Shown piece after piece: positions 1 to 5,228 of a stretch of DNA of 5,800 nucleotides. The notes below the pieces were generated by a model, which was not told the origin of the DNA, ran no database searches, and worked only from the letters and a program-made list of their open reading frames with translations. Each line of letters begins with the position of its first letter. Within the stretch, counting starts at the first letter, position 1. The stretch comes from Elusimicrobiota bacterium (GTDB taxonomy: Bacteria; Elusimicrobiota; Elusimicrobia; Elusimicrobiales; UBA9959), in contig JAKLEK010000100.1 of NCBI GenBank assembly GCA_022703115.1, forward strand, positions 1 through 5,800, in the 5' to 3' direction. The translations under genes and the position numbers were made by a program.

Positions 1-150
1 GAACGGAGTTCCGCGCAGGGCCGCCAGGCGCTCCGTTATCGCCGCCGCCGCCTTTGGGAGCGCGATGCGCGCGCCGTTCTCGCCGGTGGCGGAGGAAGCG
101 GAAACTATCTTCTGCAGAGCGGACGAATAGGCGTTTATCGTCTTGGGCAT
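1..150 (-). CDS. 5' part of a possible SIS-domain sugar-phosphate isomerase (GmhA-like), cut by the window edge
   Basis: The first 50 codons are visible, from ATG at 150 to the window edge, with no stop. The protein begins MPKTINAYSS, runs through an Ala-rich amphipathic helix-like stretch (about residues 29-45), and ends LAALRGTPF. In GmhA-type SIS proteins a helix of this kind stands just before a strand leading into the GNGGSA sugar-phosphate loop, which would lie just outside the window. The start lies 12 bases after the stop of the kinase half of the upstream gene. An AAGGGA ribosome-binding sequence overlaps that stop codon, so the gene is very likely co-transcribed and translationally coupled. 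The SIS assignment is an inference from the short N-terminus and from the HldE-like neighbour, since sedoheptulose-7-phosphate isomerase precedes HldE in the heptose pathway. That an open reading frame starts here is well supported; its identity is not. Confidence 0.55.
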   Translation of the reverse strand, partial: MPKTINAYSSALQKIVSASSATGENGARIALPKAAAAITERLAALRGTPF

Positions 151-162
151 ATCATCTATCCC

Positions 163-984
163 TTATTTCAGCATGGTGATGACGGATTTATAGAGCGGTA
201 CCGGCTCAATGGAAGAACGGTTGCACACTATGCTCACCTTGAAAGCCCCCACAAGGTTCCCCATGAAACCGACCACGTCCATCGGAATGCCGGCGGCCAC
301 CATGGGAGCGGTGACGGACAGGAAAGCGTCCCCGGCGCCGACGCGGTCCACGACCTTATCGGAGAAGATCGGGACCTCGAAGAACCCGCGGCCGGAGTCG
401 TGGACCATGGCGCCGAGATGTCCCCTGGTCACGGCCACTTTGCCGCAACGCAGGTCTTTGGCCACCTTCTCTATCACGGACTTTATCTCGCCATACTTGT
501 CCCGCGCTGCGTAACGCATCTCCGGCTCGTCGATACAGATATAATCGACGCGCGGGTACTTGGTTATCATGTTATAGCCTGAATTGGCGGAATTGGTCTG
601 GGTATTGACGGCCAGGAACCTGGCCTTGCGGCAGAGGACCTCTATTATCGCGCCGTCGATGAAACCGTGGCCGAAGTCGGAGACCAGCACCATATCGTAT
701 TCCGGAACCGCCTTTTCCAGATAGGCGCAGATCCGGGCGCTTATGTCGGAAGGCAACGGATGGTCTTCGAAGAACTGGACCTCGAACATCTTATCCAGGA
801 AAGCCGGGTCGACGAAACGGCGCTTGGTCACGGTACAGGAATCCGGACGGGTGAACAGTTCGGGGGACACGTTGGGTTTCAGATGGTCAAGGACGTATTC
901 GTGCTTGTCCTGCTCGCCTCCGAGGCAGGTGACCATCTTCACTTCCTTGACGAACCCGGCAGCGTGGTTCGCGCAGGCCAGCAC
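163..984 (-). CDS. PfkB-family sugar kinase domain, 3' half of a frameshifted HldE-like bifunctional gene
   Basis: This is the C-terminal 273 residues of a ribokinase/PfkB-type kinase, which would phosphorylate a sugar or sugar phosphate with ATP. The signature RVGAGDAF lies near its residues 214-221, with the catalytic-base Asp in GAGD. It also has VSDFGHGF (about 101-108), where HldE-like kinases have a DYxKG-type loop. Two positions depart from canonical HldE kinase: the VDPKG segment is replaced by VNTQTNSANSGYN, and the NxxE motif reads DEPE. The start at 984 is a GTG with no convincing ribosome-binding site. The preceding kinase residues (RVLLIGDTIIDEY through ERFAGG) are in another frame, in the 939-1700 reading frame. 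One extra G in the G6 run at 984-989 would join the two into a 512-residue protein with AGGVLACANHAAG intact, the usual PfkB glycine motif. As written, this half would probably not be expressed as an active kinase. Confidence 0.85.
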   Translation of the reverse strand: MLACANHAAGFVKEVKMVTCLGGEQDKHEYVLDHLKPNVSPELFTRPDSCTVTKRRFVDPAFLDKMFEVQFFEDHPLPSDISARICAYLEKAVPEYDMVLVSDFGHGFIDGAIIEVLCRKARFLAVNTQTNSANSGYNMITKYPRVDYICIDEPEMRYAARDKYGEIKSVIEKVAKDLRCGKVAVTRGHLGAMVHDSGRGFFEVPIFSDKVVDRVGAGDAFLSVTAPMVAAGIPMDVVGFMGNLVGAFKVSIVCNRSSIEPVPLYKSVITMLK

Positions 985-1700
985 CCCCCGGCGAAGCGCT
1001 CTTCGCTTATGAACTTAGTACAGATCATGTTCTCTTTGGAAGCCTTACCGAGCCCACGGCAGTAATGGTACTCGTCTATAATGGTGTCCCCTATTAGAAG
1101 GACCCGCATAGCGGAGAGCTTCTTCATCTGTTCTATAACGGCGTCGGAAGAGTAGGACGTTTTGAATTTCTCCAGGAATTCCTTGGTCTTCTCCGGGAAT
1201 ACGCTGAAGAACTTATTCAGCAGTTCTGTCGAACTGAAAGTGATTTCATCGGTGAAATGCAGGCGGCCGCCGTGGCGCTCCACCGCCTCCCGCTCATGCA
1301 ATATGCCACCGGTTATGTCCCGCTCCGGCGCGGCGTAGTCGGAGCCCTTTATATAGACGCTCGGTTTGAGCAGGTCTATCGGCTCCACGGCCGTAGGCCA
1401 GGAGTTTATAGCGACGTGGTCCACGCAGGCCAACGCCGCAATGGATTCGGCACGAAGATGTTCGTTGAAGACCGGGCGGCCCGGCCCCTTGTTGACGTAT
1501 CGGTCAGGCGTTATAGTGACCACCAGGATATCGCCCTGCGCGCGGGCCGCCTCCAGGTGCTTTATGTGTCCGGGATGCATCAGGTCGTAAACCCCATGGC
1601 AGTGGACCACGGTCTTTCCATGGCTCTTATGCCGTTCCACTATTCGGGCGAGCTCTTCTATCGCATGGACCTTCTTATGTCCGCCTGAAGCCTGCTTCAT
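939..1700 (-). CDS. HldE-like nucleotidyltransferase domain plus start of PfkB kinase, 5' half of a frameshifted bifunctional gene
   Basis: Residues about 31-165 form a cytidylyltransferase-fold domain like the C-terminal half of HldE (RfaE2). It has HGVYDLMHPGH with the nucleotide-binding HxGH at residues 42-45, GPGRPVFNEHLRAE, LLKPSVYIKGSDY, and FSSTELL near the end. It would transfer a nucleotide from an NTP to a sugar 1-phosphate; AMP is expected by analogy with HldE, but the base is not provable here. From residue about 199 a PfkB kinase begins (RVLLIGDTIIDEY), and it is lost after residue 239, where the frame shifts into 14 foreign residues and a stop. The domain order, transferase then kinase, is the reverse of E. 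coli HldE. The ATG overlaps the epimerase stop as ATGA (1697-1700), with GGAG at 1708-1711 seven bases upstream, so translation is coupled. The transferase domain is complete and could function alone. Confidence 0.88.
   Translation of the reverse strand: MKQASGGHKKVHAIEELARIVERHKSHGKTVVHCHGVYDLMHPGHIKHLEAARAQGDILVVTITPDRYVNKGPGRPVFNEHLRAESIAALACVDHVAINSWPTAVEPIDLLKPSVYIKGSDYAAPERDITGGILHEREAVERHGGRLHFTDEITFSSTELLNKFFSVFPEKTKEFLEKFKTSYSSDAVIEQMKKLSAMRVLLIGDTIIDEYHYCRGLGKASKENMICTKFISEERFAGGCWPARTTLPGSSRK
984..989 (-). other. Frameshift site in a G6 run inside the HldE-like gene
   Basis: Read on the minus strand, the codons are GCC GGG GGG TGC, which lead after 14 residues to a stop. Moving one base back, or adding one G, gives GCC GGG GGG GTG CTG. 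This continues straight into the conserved kinase sequence VLACANHAAG and then 273 residues without interruption. Family homology continues directly across this point in the two frames, so one base has been lost or the ribosome or polymerase is expected to slip. It may be a sequencing or assembly error in a homopolymer, a real mutation, a phase-variable tract, or -1 slippage. The run is not a canonical XXXYYYZ heptamer, because the base before the six Gs is C. Confidence 0.85.
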
Positions 1701-2689
1701 TTCATATCTCCGAGATATTTGAACCAGTCGCGGGTCGCCTCGCCGATGTTCTCAGGCGTCCAGACCGGAGCCTGACGCCAGTATTCTATGTTGGCGAGCA
1801 CGTTGGCCACACCCTGCTCTATGGTCACCTTCGGCCGCCATCCGAGCCTGGCGCCTATCCGGGAAGTGTCCGCGAATGTGCAGTCCGGTTCCCCGGGCCG
1901 CTTGGGAATATATACTTTATCCCCGCCAAGCAGGCCGACCAGCTTATTCACGCTGTACGTCCCCCCGGAACCGACATTGAACACCTCGCCGGCCGCATCC
2001 GAGGCCGAAGCGGTGAAAAAAGCGTCGGCGACGTCCGTAACATAGGTGAAATCCCTGGTCTGCGTTCCGTCCCCCACCACGGTGAAAGGCTTGCCGTTCA
2101 GCTTTTGCGCCAGGAACACGCCGAAGACGGCGCCGTAAGTGCCCGACGTGCGCGACCGCGTGCCATAAACGTTAAAAAGTCTGAGGGCAACGACCGGAAG
2201 CTTATAGACCTGCCCCCAGTGGAGGACGGTCTGCTCGCCGAGGTACTTGGTCAGCGCGTACGGATACTGCGGCCTTATCTCAGCTGTCTCAGGAGTCGGA
2301 TATTTATCCGGGATCCCATAGCAGGACGATGAAGCCGCATATACCAGTTTCTTGACGCCGGCGCTCCTGGCCGCCTCAAGCACGTACATGGTGCCCAGAA
2401 CGTTCGACTCGTAATAGGATATCGGATTGACTATCGAGGGGACGATGTCAGCCAGAGCGGCCAGGTGGAAGACCCTTTCCACCCCTTCGAAATGAGGGCG
2501 TATGGACTTCAGGTCCCGTATATCAGCCTTAACCAGGCGGAGTTTCCCTGAGGAAGAGTGATGGGCCAGATTATCCGGCCTTCCGGTGGAGTAATTATCA
2601 AGTACCGTAACCTCGCAGCCTTCTTTGAGAAGACGGTCCACCACATGGCTTCCGATGAACCCGGCCCCGCCGGTGACGATACACTTCAT
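1697..2689 (-). CDS. NAD-dependent nucleotide-sugar epimerase/dehydratase (extended SDR, GalE-like)
   Basis: A 330-residue protein, the normal length for extended short-chain dehydrogenases acting on nucleotide sugars in the cytoplasm. It has the Rossmann motif GGAGFIG (residues 7-13), the acidic residue after strand 2 (VLDNYSTG, D31) that favours NAD over NADP, and HLAA (75-78). It also has the active-site SSS (120-122) with CYG, the catalytic Tyr and Lys in YPYALTK (Y144, K148), RLFNVYG (170-176), and GDGTQTRDFTYVTDV (206-220) in the substrate-binding half. The best family match is UDP-glucose/UDP-glucuronate 4-epimerase and relatives, but 4-epimerase, 6-epimerase (HldD-like) and decarboxylase activities cannot be separated by reading. 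GGAGA sits six bases upstream of the ATG, and the extended -10 promoter lies about 35 bases upstream. It is the first gene of the cassette and overlaps the next by ATGA, implying that it acts on, or supplies, the sugar activated by the HldE-like protein. Confidence 0.9.
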   Translation of the reverse strand: MKCIVTGGAGFIGSHVVDRLLKEGCEVTVLDNYSTGRPDNLAHHSSSGKLRLVKADIRDLKSIRPHFEGVERVFHLAALADIVPSIVNPISYYESNVLGTMYVLEAARSAGVKKLVYAASSSCYGIPDKYPTPETAEIRPQYPYALTKYLGEQTVLHWGQVYKLPVVALRLFNVYGTRSRTSGTYGAVFGVFLAQKLNGKPFTVVGDGTQTRDFTYVTDVADAFFTASASDAAGEVFNVGSGGTYSVNKLVGLLGGDKVYIPKRPGEPDCTFADTSRIGARLGWRPKVTIEQGVANVLANIEYWRQAPVWTPENIGEATRDWFKYLGDMK

Positions 2690-2696
2690 AACGAGT

Positions 2697-2700
2697 CTCC
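2697..2700 (-). promoter_or_regulatory. Ribosome-binding site of the epimerase
   Basis: GGAG(A) is read on the minus strand six bases before the ATG at 2689. It supports that ATG as the start rather than an in-frame alternative downstream. Confidence 0.7.
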
Positions 2701-2713
2701 AGTCTATATATAA

Positions 2714-2728
2714 CTATAACAATTATAG
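2714..2728. repeat. Perfect inverted repeat over the epimerase promoter
   Basis: CTATAA-CAA-TTATAG is a perfect six-base palindrome with a three-base spacer. It covers the -10 hexamer and the expected transcription start. A repressor dimer bound here would block initiation. The palindrome may also arise by chance in this AT-rich patch, because TATAAT is itself nearly self-complementary. Confidence 0.4.
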
Positions 2729-2730
2729 CA
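2722..2730 (-). promoter_or_regulatory. Extended -10 promoter of the nucleotide-sugar operon
   Basis: The minus strand reads TGCTATAAT, a consensus extended -10 element (TGn followed by a perfect TATAAT) of a sigma-70-type promoter. No good -35 hexamer lies 16 to 18 bases upstream, as is common with extended -10 promoters. Transcription would begin near 2715, giving a leader of about 25 bases with the GGAGA ribosome-binding site. The patch at 2700-2735 is strikingly AT-rich in an otherwise GC-rich window, which supports a promoter. Confidence 0.6.
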
Positions 2731-2740
2731 AAATGCCCGC

Positions 2741-2752
2741 CCTCACATGAGG
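2741..2752. repeat. Perfect inverted repeat at the -35 position of the epimerase promoter
   Basis: CCTCA-CA-TGAGG is a 12-base perfect palindrome with a two-base centre. It sits where the -35 element of the TGCTATAAT promoter should be, centred about 32 bases before the predicted start. It is a candidate operator or activator site; no specific regulator family is recognised. Confidence 0.35.
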
Positions 2753-2833
2753 TCCCTTCTTCCGGGGCCGGGACGGAACCTTTCATAGCCCCGACCTCCT
2801 GACCATGCAGCCTACACCGGTAAATAAATATTG

Positions 2834-2839
2834 TAGAAT
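2834..2839 (+). promoter_or_regulatory. Possible -10 box for the radical SAM gene
   Basis: TAGAAT differs from TATAAT at one position and lies in an AT-rich stretch (2821-2839) just before the plus-strand gene. The best -35 at 17-base spacing is CCTACA (2811-2816), a weak match. Transcription from here would start near 2846, leaving almost no leader before the ATG at 2851. That would imply leaderless translation from 2851 or a start at the later ATG at 2884. Confidence 0.3.
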
Positions 2840-2850
2840 GGACTACCTTC

Positions 2851-4353
2851 ATGCCCCGCCATACCGGCCAAAGTCCGGATATCATGTTCGCCGTTTCTCC
2901 GACCAACGCCGGATCGGCGTATATGCCGTTCTATTTTCTGTACTTAGCCGGCTATCTTGAAAAGAAGGGGTTCGCGGTGGAGATACTGGACCCGCATTTC
3001 AGGACGGCAAAAGAGAACATCGCCTGGATACTGCGGGAAATAGAGGAAAAAGGGCCCAGGTTCGTGGGCCTGGCCGCGTTCGTAACCGACCTGGACTCCG
3101 TCGCTTCCCTGGCTTCGGAGATAAAGAAACGGTCCTCCGCCGTCATTCTGGCGGGTAACGCGCATCCATCGGTAGCGCCTGAAGACTTTCTGTTCCCTGG
3201 CAGTCCGTTCGACGTAGTGGTCCGGGGGGAAGGAGAGGAGACGGTCGGAGATATCCTCGTGTTCTACAGCAAAGGCGCGGATAACAGCGGCATACCCGGA
3301 ATAGCATACCTTGAGGGTGGGAAGCTCAAAGTCACCAGGAACAGGCAGTTAATGGACCTGGCGGACTGCGGAATGCCGGCGTACCACAAAATAGATATGT
3401 CCTGGTACGGACGCCCGACCAAGTACATCATCAGACGCCTTGCGACCATCGCCGCCGTCATATATACCGGACGAGGCTGCCCCTACAACTGCTCCTTCTG
3501 CGCCTCCAACACCGTATGGAGGGCCAATGACCCGGCCCCAGGCGTTCCGCTGGTGCGCAAAAGGCCGCTGGAACATGTGATGGAGGAATTGCGCATCCTG
3601 CAGGACCGCCATGGTTTCGATTTTTTCTACATACTGGACGACACTTTCGGTATCAGGGAAAACGACATATCGGATTTCTGCCGGGCATACCGGTCAAGCG
3701 GACTTAAGATGTTATGGGCCGCGGAAACCAGGGCGAATTGCATCAGGAACGAGGAAGTGGTGAGACTGCTGAAGGACTCCGGATGCATCCAGCTGGATTT
3801 CGGGGTGGAAACGGGCTCTCCCAGACTCCTGAAACTCATCAACAAAGCCATGACCCTGGAAGATATACGGACGGCTTTCGCGCTTTGCAGGAAGCACGGG
3901 CTGCGGACTTTCGCCAACGTCCTCGTCAACCTGCCGACCGAGAAAGAGGAGGACCTTGCGCTTACCGAAAAGATGCTTTCCGAGATAAGGCCTACCATAG
4001 TTTCCATCGGAGTGACGCAGCCTTATCCGGGTACCGACATATATAAGAACCTCGGCAAAACAATACCCAGGGAGAACTACGCGTCCCTGAACCGTCTTTT
4101 CCCGGCCGAAGAATATCGCCTGGGCAGCCATAGGCTGGACCTTGAGGATCTTCTTTTCTCCTGGATCAGAAAGTACGGGATCGTCGCCCCGTTCGAAACA
4201 AGCCTCTTCCGGGCCGGGCGGGAATACTGGCGGAAACTTTTTTTCTCCAGGCACCGTCTGAGGTACGCGTTCTATCTTGCGAAAGAAGTGCTGTTCGGAC
4301 CTCTGCATTATCTAGCCGAAGCGAGACTATACGCCTCAAGGCGCCGGGGTTGA
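2851..4353 (+). CDS. B12-binding-domain radical SAM protein, substrate unknown
   Basis: A 500-residue enzyme. Residues about 10-135 form a cobalamin-binding-type Rossmann domain (IMFAVSPTNAG, PFYFLYLAGYLEKKG, LAGNAHPSVAPEDF, VVVRGEGEE). It lacks the DxHxxG motif, so any cobalamin would bind without a His ligand, as is usual in this class. Residues about 200-420 form the radical SAM barrel: the 4Fe-4S cluster cysteines are C210, C214 and C217 in GRGCPYNCSFC, followed by FFYILDDTF and GVETGS (318-323) at the SAM site, and TQPYPGTDIY (389-398). Such enzymes methylate or rearrange unreactive carbons in lipids, hopanoids, tetrapyrroles, peptides or sugars. The Arg-rich C-terminal tail (about 430-500) with aromatic helices could touch a membrane. 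No ribosome-binding site is convincing at 2851; ATG 2884 (residue 12), right at the first strand, is an alternative start. It is divergent from the sugar cassette, so a shared pathway is only suggested. Confidence 0.9.
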   Translation: MPRHTGQSPDIMFAVSPTNAGSAYMPFYFLYLAGYLEKKGFAVEILDPHFRTAKENIAWILREIEEKGPRFVGLAAFVTDLDSVASLASEIKKRSSAVILAGNAHPSVAPEDFLFPGSPFDVVVRGEGEETVGDILVFYSKGADNSGIPGIAYLEGGKLKVTRNRQLMDLADCGMPAYHKIDMSWYGRPTKYIIRRLATIAAVIYTGRGCPYNCSFCASNTVWRANDPAPGVPLVRKRPLEHVMEELRILQDRHGFDFFYILDDTFGIRENDISDFCRAYRSSGLKMLWAAETRANCIRNEEVVRLLKDSGCIQLDFGVETGSPRLLKLINKAMTLEDIRTAFALCRKHGLRTFANVLVNLPTEKEEDLALTEKMLSEIRPTIVSIGVTQPYPGTDIYKNLGKTIPRENYASLNRLFPAEEYRLGSHRLDLEDLLFSWIRKYGIVAPFETSLFRAGREYWRKLFFSRHRLRYAFYLAKEVLFGPLHYLAEARLYASRRRG

Positions 4354-4355
4354 CC

Positions 4356-4377
4356 GCCCCTGTAAGTCGAGCGGGGC
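4356..4377 (+). terminator. Weak hairpin between convergent genes
   Basis: GCCCC (4356-4360) and GGGGC (4373-4377) can pair around a 12-base loop, just after the radical SAM stop and facing the end of the convergent peptidase gene. The T5 run comes only at 4396-4400, too far for a classical intrinsic terminator. It may be a processed or weak terminator, or chance. Confidence 0.25.
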
Positions 4378-4417
4378 TAAGACGCTGGAAGAGGGTTTTT
4401 GAGCGGACTTCGGGCCG

Positions 4418-5227
4418 TTATTTTTCTTCGGCCATGGACAGGAAGCGCCTGAAGATAGAATCGAAGACCGGCTCCTTGTCGCGCTCTTTTTCCGGATGGA
4501 ACTGGACCGCGATGACGTTCTCTCCCTCCATCGCTTCTATCAGGCCGTCTTTCGACCAGGCGGAGGCCCGCAGCGGGCCCCCGACCGTTCTCACCCCCTG
4601 GTGATGATAGGAATTGACCCTGTAGCGTTCCTTACCGAAAAGGCCCGCCAGCGTTCCGCCTTTCTCGAACCTGACCTCATGATAGCAGGGCGAAGAGATA
4701 CCGTCCTTCCGAACCCGGTGAACGACCTTTTTTCCCAGCTGCGCGGGAAGGTCCTGATACAGAGTGCCGCCGAAATAAACCGCCAGCAGCTGGTGTCCTT
4801 TGCATATCCCGAGTATCGGTATGCCGCGCGCGCGCGCCGCTTTCACGGCCGCGAACTCGTAAAGATCGAACTCCCTGTCCACCGTCTCCAGCTGCGGGGC
4901 GGGAGCCTCGCCGTAGAGGTCCGGCGAGACGTCGTCCCCTCCGGGCAGCAGCAGCGCGTCGATGGCGGCCAGGCGCCGCTCGTTCTCCTCCGGCGCAAGG
5001 GTCTGGGCCAGCAGGACCACGGAACCGCCGTTCCCGGTTATCGCGCGCGTGTAGCGCTCCAGCATATCAGTATCCGGCCAGGCCGCGGCCTGAGTGGAAG
5101 TGTAGATCAGCCCGACTACCGGCCCGGCGCCCGGCGCGGCGGCTGCCGGCCGGTCGGCCCCCCACAGGGGCACATGTAAGCAGATAAAGCACAAGGCCGC
5201 GAGTACAGATCGCAGGCGTCCGGTCAT
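4418..5227 (-). CDS. Exported gamma-glutamyl hydrolase / class I glutamine amidotransferase-like protein (peptidase C26, PuuD-like)
   Basis: A 269-residue protein. Residues about 37-265 are a class I amidotransferase-like domain of the PuuD type, which hydrolyses gamma-glutamyl amides. It has LLLPGGDDVSPDLYGE (92-107), nucleophile C142 in GICKGHQ (140-146), NSYHHQGVR (205-213), and AVQFHPE (240-246) with catalytic H244 and E246. All triad positions are present. The N-terminus MTGRLR followed by a hydrophobic stretch to W22 looks like a Sec signal peptide, with cleavage near residue 23 and an Ala/Pro-rich linker after it. The stretch has no lipobox. PuuD of E. coli is cytoplasmic, so export is unusual and suggests a role on periplasmic gamma-glutamyl bonds such as those in wall peptides, glutathione or poly-gamma-glutamate. 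AGGGAG lies upstream of the ATG. The gene starts one base after the upstream stop, so the two form an operon. Confidence 0.88.
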   Translation of the reverse strand: MTGRLRSVLAALCFICLHVPLWGADRPAAAAPGAGPVVGLIYTSTQAAAWPDTDMLERYTRAITGNGGSVVLLAQTLAPEENERRLAAIDALLLPGGDDVSPDLYGEAPAPQLETVDREFDLYEFAAVKAARARGIPILGICKGHQLLAVYFGGTLYQDLPAQLGKKVVHRVRKDGISSPCYHEVRFEKGGTLAGLFGKERYRVNSYHHQGVRTVGGPLRASAWSKDGLIEAMEGENVIAVQFHPEKERDKEPVFDSIFRRFLSMAEEK

Positions 5228-5228
5228 A

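Noticed and set aside
41..53. GCC repeat as a microsatellite
   Set aside because: It is only four units, coding for an Ala run in a helix; nothing suggests a variable tract.
984..989. Canonical programmed -1 frameshift signal
   Set aside because: The base before the G run is C, so there is no XXXYYYZ heptamer. I also see no clear downstream pseudoknot or upstream Shine-Dalgarno-like stimulator. Slippage is kept only as one possibility.
209..1065. Several plus-strand open frames opposite the kinase gene
   Set aside because: They are antisense shadows of the conserved kinase, Arg/Pro/Ser-rich, without ribosome-binding sites or recognisable motifs.
2752..2774. GTCCC/GGGAC hairpin in the divergent spacer as a terminator
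   Set aside because: The stem is five bases with a 13-base loop and no T run, and both flanking genes are transcribed away from it.
3712..4308. Minus-strand 198-codon frame opposite the radical SAM gene
   Set aside because: It is a shadow of the conserved radical SAM barrel; its composition is unlike a real protein and it has no start signal.
4413..4433. GGCCG/CGGCC hairpin at the end of the peptidase gene as a terminator
   Set aside because: It lies over the stop codon and is not followed by a T run on the minus strand, so it is not a convincing terminator.
4496..5179. Long plus-strand frame of 227 codons opposite the peptidase
   Set aside because: The minus strand carries a complete catalytic triad and family motifs. 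The plus frame is Arg/Gly/Gln-rich with no family resemblance.
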